From positions 1 through 64,000 of the forward strand of contig NZ_QWBU01000004.1 in assembly GCF_003432075.1 (NCBI RefSeq): a DNA stretch of 64,000 nt, written 5' to 3'. The DNA comes from Shinella sp. WSJ-2. GTDB lineage: Bacteria > Pseudomonadota > Alphaproteobacteria > Rhizobiales > Rhizobiaceae. Every line of letters begins with the position of its first letter. The first letter of the stretch is position 1. The notes beneath the pieces are model-generated. The model was not told where the DNA came from. It was given only the letters and a program-made list of their open reading frames with translations, and did not search any database. Shown here in pieces: positions 7,362-16,780 of this stretch. The position numbers and the translations under genes were made by a program.

Positions 7362-9764
7362 TCAGCCGGCGTTGGCTTGCCGCGGGCCGGCGTCCCGCCC
7401 TGCGACGGACTCCGCCGCTTCGATGATCGCCTGGGTGTCGATGCCGAAATGCGCGTAGAGATCGGCGATCGTGCCGGTCTGGCCGAAATGCTCGACGCCG
7501 AGCGAGACGGTCCTGTGTCCCTCAACGGAACCCAGCCAGCCGAGCGTTGCAGGGTGCCCGTCGGTGACGGTGATCAGGCTCGCACTGCGTGAGATGGTGT
7601 CGAACAGCGCCTCGATATGGCTGCGGGCGGTGGTGTCGCCCTGGCGGCGGGCGCGCTGCGCCGCCGTCCAGCCGGCATTGAGCCGGTCGGCGGAGGTGAC
7701 GGCGAGCACGGCGATGTCGCCGTGGCGCCCGGCCAGCCGCCCAGCCGCCATCAGCACCTCGGGCGCGATGCAGCCCTGATAGGCCAGCACGATGCGGGTG
7801 CGGGCTGAGGGTGCACGCAGCCAGTAGGCGCCGTCGATCACGCCTTGCCGGAAGGCGGGATCCTCGCGGCGCAGCGCAATCTGCTCCAGCGGTCGCGTCG
7901 TCAGGCGCAGATAGACCGAGCCGCCGGTGCCGTCACGCAGCCAGGTGCGCGTGTCATGCGTGCCTTCGCCGTCGCGCTGCATATAGTCGAAGGACCAGTC
8001 CATGATGATGGACAGTTCGTCGAGATAGGCGGGCTCGAAACTCGCCAGGCCGTCCTGGCTCATTCCGATCAGCTGCGAGCCGATGGACTGGTGCGCGCCG
8101 CCTTCCGGCGCCAGCGTCACGCCCGAGGGCGTGCCGACGATCATGAAGCGCGCATCCTGGTAGCAGGCATAGTTCAGCGCATCGAGGCCGCGCGCCACGA
8201 AGGGATCATAGACGGTGCCGATCGGCAGCAGGCGCTCGCCGAACAGCTGATGGGAAAGGCCGGCAGCGCCGAGCAGAAGGAAGAGGTTCATTTCAGCAAT
8301 GCCAAGCTCGATATGCTGCCCAGCCGGGCCGAATTCCCATTTCTGGACCGAGGGCACCTGTTCGTCGCGGAACGTATCGGCCTGCCGCTCGCGGGCAAAG
8401 AGGCCGCGCCGGTTGACCCAGGGGCCGAGATTGGTCGAAACCGTGACGTCGGGCGCGGTGGTGACAATCCGGGCCGAAAGGGCGTCGTCGCGTTTTGCCA
8501 GCGCATCGAGGACCTTGCCGAAGCCGGCTTGGGTCGACAATTCGCGATCGTCGAGGAAGACGGGGCCGGCGGAGGGCAGAGCGGGGGAGGCGAAGCGCCG
8601 GGTGCCCCTGGCGAAGAACGGCACGGTCTTCAGGAACGCCCGCACCGGTTCAGGCGAGGGGATTGCGCCGAACGTCTCCCATTCCCGGCCGGGCGCGACG
8701 CCGACGCGGCTCTGGAACAGCTCCATCTGCGCCTTGGTCATCAGGCCGGCATGGTTGTCCTTGTGCCCGGCGAGCGGCGTGCCCCAGCCTTTGATCGTAT
8801 AGGCGACGAAGACGGTCGGCCGGTCGTGATCGATGCTCTCGAAGGTGCGGATCAGCGTTTCCAGGCAATGGCCGCCGAGATTGTTCATCAGGTCGGAAAG
8901 CGCCTCGTCGCTGCGGGCGGCGAGAAGACCGGCGACGCCCGGTTCGTGGCCGATCTCGTCGGTCAGCCGCTTGCGCCAGGCGCCACCGCCCTGGAAGGTC
9001 AGCGCCGAATAAAGCTGGTTCGGGCAGCGATCAATCCAGTCGCGCAGCGCCGCTCCGCCAGGCTCGCGGAAGGCGGCTTGCTGCAACGCGCCGTATTTTA
9101 GCACCTTCACATCCCAGCCGAAGGCTGTGAAAATGCCCTCGATGCGCTGCCAGAGGCCTTCGCGCACCACGCCGTCGAGGCTCTGCCTGTTATAATCGAT
9201 CACCCACCAGGTGTTGCGCAGGTCGTGTTTCCAGCCCTCCTGGAGGCATTCGTAGATATTGCCCTCATCGAGTTCGGCATCACCGACCAAAGCAATCATG
9301 CGCCCCTGTCGCCGGTCCTTTGACCACGATTTCGCGGCGATGTAATCCTGCACTATCGAGGCGAAGGCGGTGATCGCGACGCCCAGCCCGACGGAACCCG
9401 TGGAAAAATCGACGTCATCGATATCCTTGGTGCGGCTCGGATAAGATTGCGCACCGCCGAAGCCGCGGAAATTTTCAAGTTTTTCACGGGTCTGATTGCC
9501 CATTAGATACTGGATGGCGTGAAAGACCGGCGAGGCATGCGGCTTAACCGCTACGCGGTCTTCCGGCCGCAGGACATGAAAATAGAGCGCCGTCATGATC
9601 GAGGCGAGGGATGCGGACGAGGCCTGGTGGCCTCCGACTTTCACTTCGCCCTTTTCGCGCAGATGATTGGCATTGTGGATTGTCCAGCAAGCGTGCCACA
9701 GAATCTGCTTTTCCAGTTCCTTTAGGCGCGCCAAGATGTCTGGCATCAAAGCCGGTTCCTTCAT
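7362..9764 (-). CDS. 2-oxo acid dehydrogenase E1-like / transketolase-family ThDP enzyme (AceE/MdeB type)
   Basis: About 800 residues; related to homodimeric pyruvate dehydrogenase E1 (AceE), which uses thiamine diphosphate to decarboxylate 2-oxo acids. Landmarks are GGHQASSASLASIMTALYFH (about 45-65), the ThDP-Mg motif GDAELDEGNIYECLQ with NRQSLDG about 30 residues later, and the pyrimidine-domain stretch HIELGIAEMNLFLLLGAAGL with the activating Glu. It is shorter than E. coli AceE. An AGGAGG site lies only 2 nt before the ATG at 9770 but 8 nt before the ATG at 9764, so the second Met is the better start. No E2 or E3 gene is nearby. With the PLP lyase and Lrp genes it resembles the mde 2-oxobutyrate pathway. 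Confidence 0.78.
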   Translation of the reverse strand: MKEPALMPDILARLKELEKQILWHACWTIHNANHLREKGEVKVGGHQASSASLASIMTALYFHVLRPEDRVAVKPHASPVFHAIQYLMGNQTREKLENFRGFGGAQSYPSRTKDIDDVDFSTGSVGLGVAITAFASIVQDYIAAKSWSKDRRQGRMIALVGDAELDEGNIYECLQEGWKHDLRNTWWVIDYNRQSLDGVVREGLWQRIEGIFTAFGWDVKVLKYGALQQAAFREPGGAALRDWIDRCPNQLYSALTFQGGGAWRKRLTDEIGHEPGVAGLLAARSDEALSDLMNNLGGHCLETLIRTFESIDHDRPTVFVAYTIKGWGTPLAGHKDNHAGLMTKAQMELFQSRVGVAPGREWETFGAIPSPEPVRAFLKTVPFFARGTRRFASPALPSAGPVFLDDRELSTQAGFGKVLDALAKRDDALSARIVTTAPDVTVSTNLGPWVNRRGLFARERQADTFRDEQVPSVQKWEFGPAGQHIELGIAEMNLFLLLGAAGLSHQLFGERLLPIGTVYDPFVARGLDALNYACYQDARFMIVGTPSGVTLAPEGGAHQSIGSQLIGMSQDGLASFEPAYLDELSIIMDWSFDYMQRDGEGTHDTRTWLRDGTGGSVYLRLTTRPLEQIALRREDPAFRQGVIDGAYWLRAPSARTRIVLAYQGCIAPEVLMAAGRLAGRHGDIAVLAVTSADRLNAGWTAAQRARRQGDTTARSHIEALFDTISRSASLITVTDGHPATLGWLGSVEGHRTVSLGVEHFGQTGTIADLYAHFGIDTQAIIEAAESVAGRDAGPRQANAG

Positions 9765-9892
9765 CAGCATATCCTCCTCGCTGTTTTGGGAGGAAAGCTA
9801 TCCAGGCTTTCAGGGAAAATCTGATCTAAGTTGACGGATTTCGAGGAGAATGCGAATAAAATAACCTGTCTTGCAATATTTTCCGGTAAAAC

Positions 9893-10387
9893 ATGCCAGC
9901 TTCCAAGTCAGTGCTCGATCCTGCCTCCGTCCGTATTCTCGACCTGCTGCAGGAAAATGCCGAAATGAGCATCGCGGACCTTGCTGAAGCTACGGGTCTG
10001 TCGGCCTCTCCCTGCTGGCGACGCATCAACGAGCTGAAAGAGAGTGGTGTCATCAAGGGTACGGTGGCGCTGGTCGATGCACCTTCGCTGGGACTGGCCG
10101 TCAATGTCTTCGTGCAGGTGTCGCTGAAACAGCAGGACCGGCAGTCCCTCGATATCTTCGACGCCGCCATCCGCACGAAGCCTGAAATCGTCGAATGCTA
10201 TTTGATGACGGGCGAGGCGGACTACATGCTGCGCGTTGTCGTGGAGGATCTTTCTAAGTTCCAGGCGCTTGTTGTTGACTTCCTCACGCTGATCCCCTGT
10301 GTCGCCAACATCCGGTCGAGCTTTGCACTGAGCCAGATCAAATACACGACGGCCTTGCCGACGGAGCATCTCAGAGGGAAGAAGTGA
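9893..10387 (+). CDS. Lrp/AsnC family transcriptional regulator
   Basis: A 164-residue regulator facing the E1-like gene. It has a winged helix at about 8-60 (LDPASVRILDLLQENAEMSIADLAEATGLSASPCWRRINELKESGVI) and a RAM ligand-sensing domain (EIVECYLMTGEADYMLRVVVEDLSKFQALVVDFL). It is a second Lrp protein in the same locus, clearly distinct in sequence from the one at 6816. The divergent placement suggests it controls the E1-like gene, as BkdR does for branched-chain keto acid dehydrogenase. The ATG at 9893 lacks a strong ribosome site. Confidence 0.88.
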   Translation: MPASKSVLDPASVRILDLLQENAEMSIADLAEATGLSASPCWRRINELKESGVIKGTVALVDAPSLGLAVNVFVQVSLKQQDRQSLDIFDAAIRTKPEIVECYLMTGEADYMLRVVVEDLSKFQALVVDFLTLIPCVANIRSSFALSQIKYTTALPTEHLRGKK

Positions 10388-11009
10388 TTTCCGTTAATCT
10401 CTGAACGCCGCTGGTTTTCGCGAACGACAGGTCTTTACTCTCTTCGCCAAGGCGAAAAAACGCATCGTCGAATTTCAGAATAAAATGGGCCATGGCCGGC
10501 GAGACATCACATAATCAACATTATGGAACATTCGCTCATCGGTGCGCGACGGAAGAAATACAAACATTCCTGATGAACCAATTCAAAGATCGCAGTTACG
10601 GTCTATGAACCCACCCCTTTCATGGCGCCAACAAACTGCGACGATGAGCGACGCGGAGAAGATCACAAAGAGCTGCATAACTTTGATGCCGCCATCCGCC
10701 ACCACGCTAGGCGCCGTGATGCTGAAGCTATGATCCGGGCAACGGCTGTATCTTCTTCAGAACGGCAAACACCGTGCAAAACGGCGAGCTTGCCTAGTGA
10801 CCCGCATGGCGGGAAAACCTGATATGGGCCTTTCGCCTCTTCCGGGGCAGCAACCTCCTTGAGCGACCGGCAACTGACATTTCCAACAAGCGAGACTATG
10901 ACCTTGAGCGGTTACCGCTTATCTCGGATCCCCTCCAACATGTTGTTATCCAGGGCTCCGGGTGACGGCGGAGCGCACGGGGATATGTCGGCAACTACAG
11001 AGAAAAAAA
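10388..11009. other. Long intergenic region, no gene recognised
   Basis: About 620 bp between the second Lrp gene and the operator of the next operon. Base composition looks less GC-rich than the neighbours. Short frames exist on both strands (for example 10542-10733) but show no recognisable motif, good ribosome site or codon pattern. It could be leader DNA or decayed sequence; I cannot tell which. Confidence 0.4.
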
Positions 11010-11032
11010 GAAATGTAGCTTACCTACATTTC
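11010..11032. promoter_or_regulatory. Palindromic operator GAAATGTAG-N5-CTACATTTC
   Basis: A perfect inverted repeat with 9-bp arms and a 5-bp spacer sits directly upstream of the -35 box of the importer operon. A third half-copy (AAATGTAG at 11040-11047) lies inside the promoter spacer. A protein bound here would overlap or abut RNA polymerase, so this looks like a repressor or activator site. The RpiR regulator at the operon end (15989) is the obvious local candidate; that is inference. Confidence 0.65.
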
Positions 11033-11034
11033 TT

Positions 11035-11063
11035 TTGACAAATGTAGATTTCTTCACTATACC
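11035..11063 (+). promoter_or_regulatory. Sigma-70-type promoter of the AfuABC-like operon
   Basis: A perfect -35 box TTGACA (11035-11040), 17-bp spacer, and -10 box TATACC (11058-11063, four of six consensus bases). It points at the binding-protein gene starting at 11144, leaving a leader of roughly 70 nt. Confidence 0.7.
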
Positions 11064-11143
11064 CATGATCACGCACGGTGAGCGAGACCTTAAAGCCAGA
11101 AGGCTTAGGCAGGGGCCGTGCGTTCACCTGGAGGAAATCAACA

Positions 11144-12163
11144 ATGAAACGCCGTTTCGCGCTGGCTTCAGCGCTTGCAGTCCTGTGCTCGCACGTCTTT
11201 TCGGCCGGTGGCGCCGAGGCTGCGGGAATGACCGTCTATTGCCCGATGTCGGAAGACGATTGCGGCGCCGTGCTGAAGGCGTTCAAGGACGATACCGGCA
11301 TCGAAGCGCAATTTGTGCGTATCGGTGCAGGCGAAATTCTGGCCCGTATCCGCGCTGAAAAGGCCAATCCGCAGGCTGGCCTGTGGCTCGCCGGTGCCGC
11401 CGACAATTTCATCCAAGCCTCATCCGAAGGCTTGCTAGCACCGCACAAGACTGCCGGCATCGACAAGGTCGACCAGCGCTACACCGACAAGGAAGGCCGC
11501 TGGACGCCGATCTCGCTGTCGCCCATCGTCTTTGCTTATAGCCAGCAGGTACTCGACGAGATCGGCGCCAAGCCGCCGACGAGCTGGAAGTCCTTCGCCG
11601 ATCCAGTCTTCAAGGACGGTATTGCACTCGCCCATCCGGCCTCTTCCGGCACCGCCTATGTGGCGCTCGCCTCGATCGTCCAGCTTCTCGGTGAAGAGCC
11701 GGCTTTCGAACTGATGAAGGAAATCGACAAGAACGTCGTGCAATACACCCGCTCGGGCGTCGCCCCCTCGCGCATGGTCGCCAACAACGAGATCGCGCTC
11801 GCCATGGCCTATACGCAGGACATCGAGGCGGCTCTCGCACAAGGCTATCCCGTCGGTTATTCCTTCCCGGAGGAAGGCACCGGCTTCGAGGTGAATGCCG
11901 CCGCCGCCATCGCCAATGCCCCGGAAGAGCAGGCCAAGAGTGCCGCAGCGTTCCTTGACTGGGTGCTGACCGAAAAGGGCCAGGCCGCCATCGGCGCCAC
12001 GTTCCGCGGTCCGATCGTGCCAGGATACAAAAACCCGGAGGCGAAGATCGACCTCTCCAATGTGAAGATGATCGACTACAACTTCACCTGGGCTGGCGAG
12101 AACCGCGCACGCCTGCTGGAGCGCTACGAAAACGACGTGCGTCACAAGGCTGACGCCAAGTAA
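11144..12163 (+). CDS. Periplasmic solute-binding protein, family 1 (AfuA/FbpA-like)
   Basis: A 339-residue secreted binding protein. It has a Sec signal peptide (KRRFALASALAVLCS, cleavage near AEAAG), then MTVYCPMSEDDCGAVLKAFKDDTGIEAQF. The latter is typical of the iron/sugar-phosphate cluster, where proteins usually begin LTVYCSxxxD. WLAGAADNFIQA, PTSWKSFADP and the C-terminal FRGPIVPGYKNPEA also fit. GGAGG lies 9 nt before the ATG at 11144. AfuA of Actinobacillus, once thought ferric-specific, binds hexose phosphates. The adjacent phosphatase and RpiR regulator make a phosphorylated ligand more likely than iron here (inference). Confidence 0.85.
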   Translation: MKRRFALASALAVLCSHVFSAGGAEAAGMTVYCPMSEDDCGAVLKAFKDDTGIEAQFVRIGAGEILARIRAEKANPQAGLWLAGAADNFIQASSEGLLAPHKTAGIDKVDQRYTDKEGRWTPISLSPIVFAYSQQVLDEIGAKPPTSWKSFADPVFKDGIALAHPASSGTAYVALASIVQLLGEEPAFELMKEIDKNVVQYTRSGVAPSRMVANNEIALAMAYTQDIEAALAQGYPVGYSFPEEGTGFEVNAAAAIANAPEEQAKSAAAFLDWVLTEKGQAAIGATFRGPIVPGYKNPEAKIDLSNVKMIDYNFTWAGENRARLLERYENDVRHKADAK

Positions 12164-12190
12164 CCACGCCACGCCCCACACAGCAGGCAG

Positions 12191-12223
12191 GAGCATTCCG
12201 CTTTTCTCCGAAGCGGAATGCTC
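12191..12223. repeat. Intercistronic 13-bp stem-loop
   Basis: GAGCATTCCGCTT, a 7-nt loop, then its perfect complement, between the binding-protein and permease genes. No T-run follows, so it is not a classic terminator. Such stem-loops commonly protect the upstream mRNA and lower permease expression relative to the binding protein. It may also be a dispersed palindromic repeat; I saw no second copy in this window. Confidence 0.6.
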
Positions 12224-12286
12224 TATCCCTTCGTCATATGCGATTCCGAGCGGAAACCGTTCCTGGAATTGCCCTAGGAGCCTTCC

Positions 12287-13969
12287 ATGACCCTCGTCTC
12301 GCAAGCGACGCCGTCCGTCAGGGACCGATCGTCGCCGGCCCTCCTGCGCAAGATCGTTGTCGACCCCTGGCTGTTCGGCATTTTCGTCCTCGTCACGCTC
12401 TCCGTTCTGATCTTCGCGGCGCTGCCGATCTTCGTGGTGATGAAACAGGCCGTGGTCACCGATCACGGTTTCGATCTCGGCGTGCTCATCGAAACGCTGT
12501 CCCAGTCCTTCGTCTGGACTTCGCTTGGCAACACGCTGCTGCTCGGCCTTGTGTCGGCGATCGTCGCCACCGCCGCCGGCTTCCTGCTCGCCTTTTCAGC
12601 AACCCGCACCACCATGCCCGGCAAGACCTTCGTGCATGGCGTGGCGCTGCTGCCGATCATCTCTCCGCCCTTCGTCATGGCGCTGGCGGTGGTCATCCTG
12701 TTCGGCCGCTCGGGTCTCATCACCCGCGAGCTGCTCGGCATCCGCAACGCCAATGTCTACGGCTTCCATAGTCTTGTCCTGATCCAGTCGCTGGCCTTCA
12801 CGCCCATCGCCTATCTCAACATCCGCGGCATGCTGCAGTCGATCGACACGGCGCTGGAAGATGCCTCCGCCTCGCTCGGCGCCTCGCGCTGGACGACTTT
12901 TTCACGGGTGACGCTACCGCTGGTGACGCCGGCGATCCTCTCCTCGACGCTGCTCGTCTTCGTCAAGTCGGTGGAGGATTTCGGCAATCCGATGCTGATC
13001 GGCGGCAATTACAACACGCTCGCCGTCGAGGCCTATTCGCAGATGGTCGGCTACTTCAACCTGCAGGCCGGTGCGCTGCTCGCCAGCCTCATGCTGGTGC
13101 CGTCGATGACCGCTTTCCTCATCCACCGCTACTGGGTGAGCAAGCGCAGCTACGTCACCGTGACCGGCAAGCCGTCCGCCCAGACGATCCGTATTTCCGG
13201 TGGGGTCGTGGTACCACTGGCGCTCGGCTGCTACGCCATCGTCTTCGCCATCCTGCTGTTCTATCTGACGGTGGTCTATGTCTCCTTCACCAAGCTGCCC
13301 GGCGTCAACAACACGCTGACGCTGGATCACTACGCCACCGTCTTCACCGCCGGTTTCCAGACCCTCACCAATTCGTTGCTCTTGGCCGGGATCGCCACGC
13401 CGATCACCGCCGTCGCCGGCATGCTCATCGCCTATCTTCTCATCCGCAAGGCCTTCCCGGGCAGCTTCCTGCTGCGCTGGGCGACGCTGCTGTCCTTCGC
13501 CGCCCCCGGTACGATCCTCGGTATCGGCTATGTCAGCACGTTCAACGCAGCACCGCTGCTTCTCACCGGCACCGCGTTCATCGTCGTCGCCGCCATGGTG
13601 GTAAAGAACCTGCAGGTCGGCATCGAGGCCGGTTCCAACCAGCTGCGCCAGATCGACAAGTCGATCGAGGAAGCCTCCACCATCCTCGGCGCCTCGAACA
13701 CGCGCACCTTCTTCCAGGTCACGCTGCCGCTGCTGAAGCCAGCGCTGTTCACCTCGCTCTCCTATGCGCTGACCCGTTCGCTGACGACGCTCTCGGCGGT
13801 GATCTTCCTCGTCTCGGCCAACTGGACGCTGATCACGGTCACCATCCTCTCGCAGGTGGAAACGCTGAAGCTCGGCGTCGCGGCGGCCTATTGCAGCATC
13901 CTCGTCTTCGTCGTGCTTGCCATCCTGGCGGTCATGCAGCTCGTTCTCAATTCGACATCGAAGAGGTAA
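12287..13969 (+). CDS. ABC transporter permease, fused two-domain (FbpB/AfuB type)
   Basis: A 560-residue inner-membrane protein with about twelve hydrophobic segments arranged as two homologous halves, as in ferric/sugar-phosphate type permeases. Each half has a coupling (EAA) loop: DASASLGASRWTTFSRVTLPLVTPAI at about 185-212, and EASTILGASNTRTFFQVTLPLLKPAL at about 463-488. One polypeptide therefore provides the whole channel. It begins 123 bp after the binding-protein gene, across the stem-loop at 12191-12223, and ends 5 bp before the ATPase. Confidence 0.88.
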   Translation: MTLVSQATPSVRDRSSPALLRKIVVDPWLFGIFVLVTLSVLIFAALPIFVVMKQAVVTDHGFDLGVLIETLSQSFVWTSLGNTLLLGLVSAIVATAAGFLLAFSATRTTMPGKTFVHGVALLPIISPPFVMALAVVILFGRSGLITRELLGIRNANVYGFHSLVLIQSLAFTPIAYLNIRGMLQSIDTALEDASASLGASRWTTFSRVTLPLVTPAILSSTLLVFVKSVEDFGNPMLIGGNYNTLAVEAYSQMVGYFNLQAGALLASLMLVPSMTAFLIHRYWVSKRSYVTVTGKPSAQTIRISGGVVVPLALGCYAIVFAILLFYLTVVYVSFTKLPGVNNTLTLDHYATVFTAGFQTLTNSLLLAGIATPITAVAGMLIAYLLIRKAFPGSFLLRWATLLSFAAPGTILGIGYVSTFNAAPLLLTGTAFIVVAAMVVKNLQVGIEAGSNQLRQIDKSIEEASTILGASNTRTFFQVTLPLLKPALFTSLSYALTRSLTTLSAVIFLVSANWTLITVTILSQVETLKLGVAAAYCSILVFVVLAILAVMQLVLNSTSKR

Positions 13970-13974
13970 GCCCC

Positions 13975-15068
<1,094 letters not shown>

Positions 15069-15072
<4 letters not shown>

Positions 15073-15926
15073 TCCTCATCAAGCCCATGAGCAACGATCT
15101 CCACGACATGATCGCGACCGTCGCCTGCGAGGCCGCGCTCGCCGCCGGCATGGTGGCGCATCGGGGCTTCGTCAATGCCAGCCCTGAAACGCTGGCGACG
15201 GAACAGAAGGCCGGCTTCTTCGATATCGTGACGGCCTCCGACAAGGCAGCCGAGCGGGCCGCCTGCGACACAATCTGGTCGCGTATCCCCGCCTCCCGCA
15301 TCCTCGGCGAGGAAGGCGGCTGGCAGGGTGAAGGCGACACGACCTGGATCATCGACCCGATCGACGGCACCAGCAACTTCGCTTCTGGCCTGCCCTTCTT
15401 CTGCGTCTCGATTGCCGCTTACCACAAGGGCGAACCCGTCTGCGGCGTCGTCTACGATCCGGTGCGCGAAGAGCTGTTCATGGCAAACCAGGGGCGCCTG
15501 ACGCTGAACGGCAAGAAGGTCGAGCCCTTCCTGCGCGGGCGCACCGACCGCGAGGTCGAGGTGTTGACCAATGCGCCTTATGAGGGCGAACGCCCCTCGC
15601 GCGCAGCGCAGGAAGCCCATGCCGATCTCGTCAATTCCTTCCGCGCGGTGCGCCGCCTCGGCTCCTGCGCCCTGCATCTGGCCTATGTCGCTGTCGGGCG
15701 CGTAGCGGTCTGCTATGAATCGAAGTTCAGCGCCTGGGACATCGCCGCCGGCATCCAGCTCGTTCAGGCCGCCGGCGGATTGGTCAACGTGCAGAACGCT
15801 GAAGGCGGTAGCATCGAACCGCATGAGAATGCCTTGGGATCGGTGAAAAGGCTCGTTGTCGCGCAGGCCGGTTTTGACTATCAATCTTCCAACCTGTCCA
15901 AGCAGATGGCCGACGGGGTTCTCTAG
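15069..15926 (+). CDS. Inositol-monophosphatase-family phosphatase
   Basis: A 285-residue cytosolic Mg2+-dependent phosphatase. All family metal sites are visible: the E81-E82 pair in LGEEGGW, the D96-P-I-D99-G-T motif, and WDIAAG at about 219-224. The family includes inositol-, histidinol- and fructose-1,6-phosphatases and 3'-phosphoadenosine phosphatases. Translational coupling to the ABC ATPase suggests it dephosphorylates the imported compound. An internal ATG at 15087 (MSNDLHD) is an alternative start. The exact substrate cannot be told from sequence. Confidence 0.85.
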
Positions 15927-15988
15927 CTTTTGAACAGAAGGCTGCTCCATGATACGCGCCATCCCGACGCCAAATCTCGGTGGGCCTC

Positions 15989-16777
15989 ATGCTTGACCTG
16001 ATCAGGCAGTCCCTCGCCCAGTTCACGCCCGCCGAACGCAGGATCGCCGAAGCGATCCTCGACACGCCGAGCACGGCCATCACGTGGTCCATCACGGATG
16101 CGGCCCGCATCGCCAAGGTCAGCGAGCCCTCGATCATCCGCTTCTGCCGGCGGCTCGATTGCGACGGCTTTCCGGATTTCCGCCTGAAGCTTGCCCAACA
16201 ACTGGCCGTGCGCCAGGCGCCGGCAAGCCAGTCGGAAGCCGGCGACGATCCATTCACAGGCCTTGTCGACGACGTCTTCAACCGCGCCATCGAATCGCTG
16301 CGCGAGGCCCGTCACGATCTCGATCTCGAGGGCCTGCGCCGTGCCGTCGATATGCTTGCCAAGGCGCGCCGGATCGACATTTACGGTTATGGCGGATCTG
16401 GCTTCCTCGCCAGCGAGGCCCAGCACCGCCTTGCCTCGCTCGGCATGGCGAGCGTCGCCTATGCGGACCCCACCCTGCAGATGGTCTCTGCCCCGCGCCT
16501 GACCACCGAAGATGTGCTCTTCGTGCTCTCCTTTTCGGGTCGGACGAGCTATCTGATCTCCAACATGGAAATCGCCAGGAAGGCGGGCGCCCGCATCCTC
16601 TCCGTCGCGCCAGGCGGCTCCGTCGTCGCCTCGCTCGCCGACGAGAACATCAACCTCAACGCCTACCGCGCATCCGGCCACCCGCTCATCGTGCCGACCG
16701 GACGAGCACCGATGTATGTGATGCTCGACGTGCTTTTCGCGCTTCTGGCACGCCGGCAAAACGCAGCCCTCGCATAG
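15989..16777 (+). CDS. RpiR (MurR) family transcriptional regulator
   Basis: A 262-residue regulator. The N-terminal helix-turn-helix (about 1-77) contains FTPAERRIAEAILDTPSTAITWSI and VSEPSIIRFCRRLDCDGFPDF, typical of RpiR. A C-terminal SIS domain (about 110-245) contains DIYGYGGSGFLASEAQHRLASLG and VLSFSGRTSYLISNMEIA. SIS domains bind phosphosugars. The ATG at 15989 has GGTGG 5 nt upstream; an in-frame GTG at 15980 is the alternative. It follows the phosphatase by about 60 bp and is probably the operon's own regulator, sensing the imported phosphorylated ligand or a product of it. Confidence 0.87.
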   Translation: MLDLIRQSLAQFTPAERRIAEAILDTPSTAITWSITDAARIAKVSEPSIIRFCRRLDCDGFPDFRLKLAQQLAVRQAPASQSEAGDDPFTGLVDDVFNRAIESLREARHDLDLEGLRRAVDMLAKARRIDIYGYGGSGFLASEAQHRLASLGMASVAYADPTLQMVSAPRLTTEDVLFVLSFSGRTSYLISNMEIARKAGARILSVAPGGSVVASLADENINLNAYRASGHPLIVPTGRAPMYVMLDVLFALLARRQNAALA

Positions 16778-16780
16778 CGG

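Noticed and set aside
10542-10822. Short open frames in the 10.4-11.0 kb gap
   Set aside because: No ribosome sites, no recognisable motifs and overlapping alternatives in different frames; left as intergenic.
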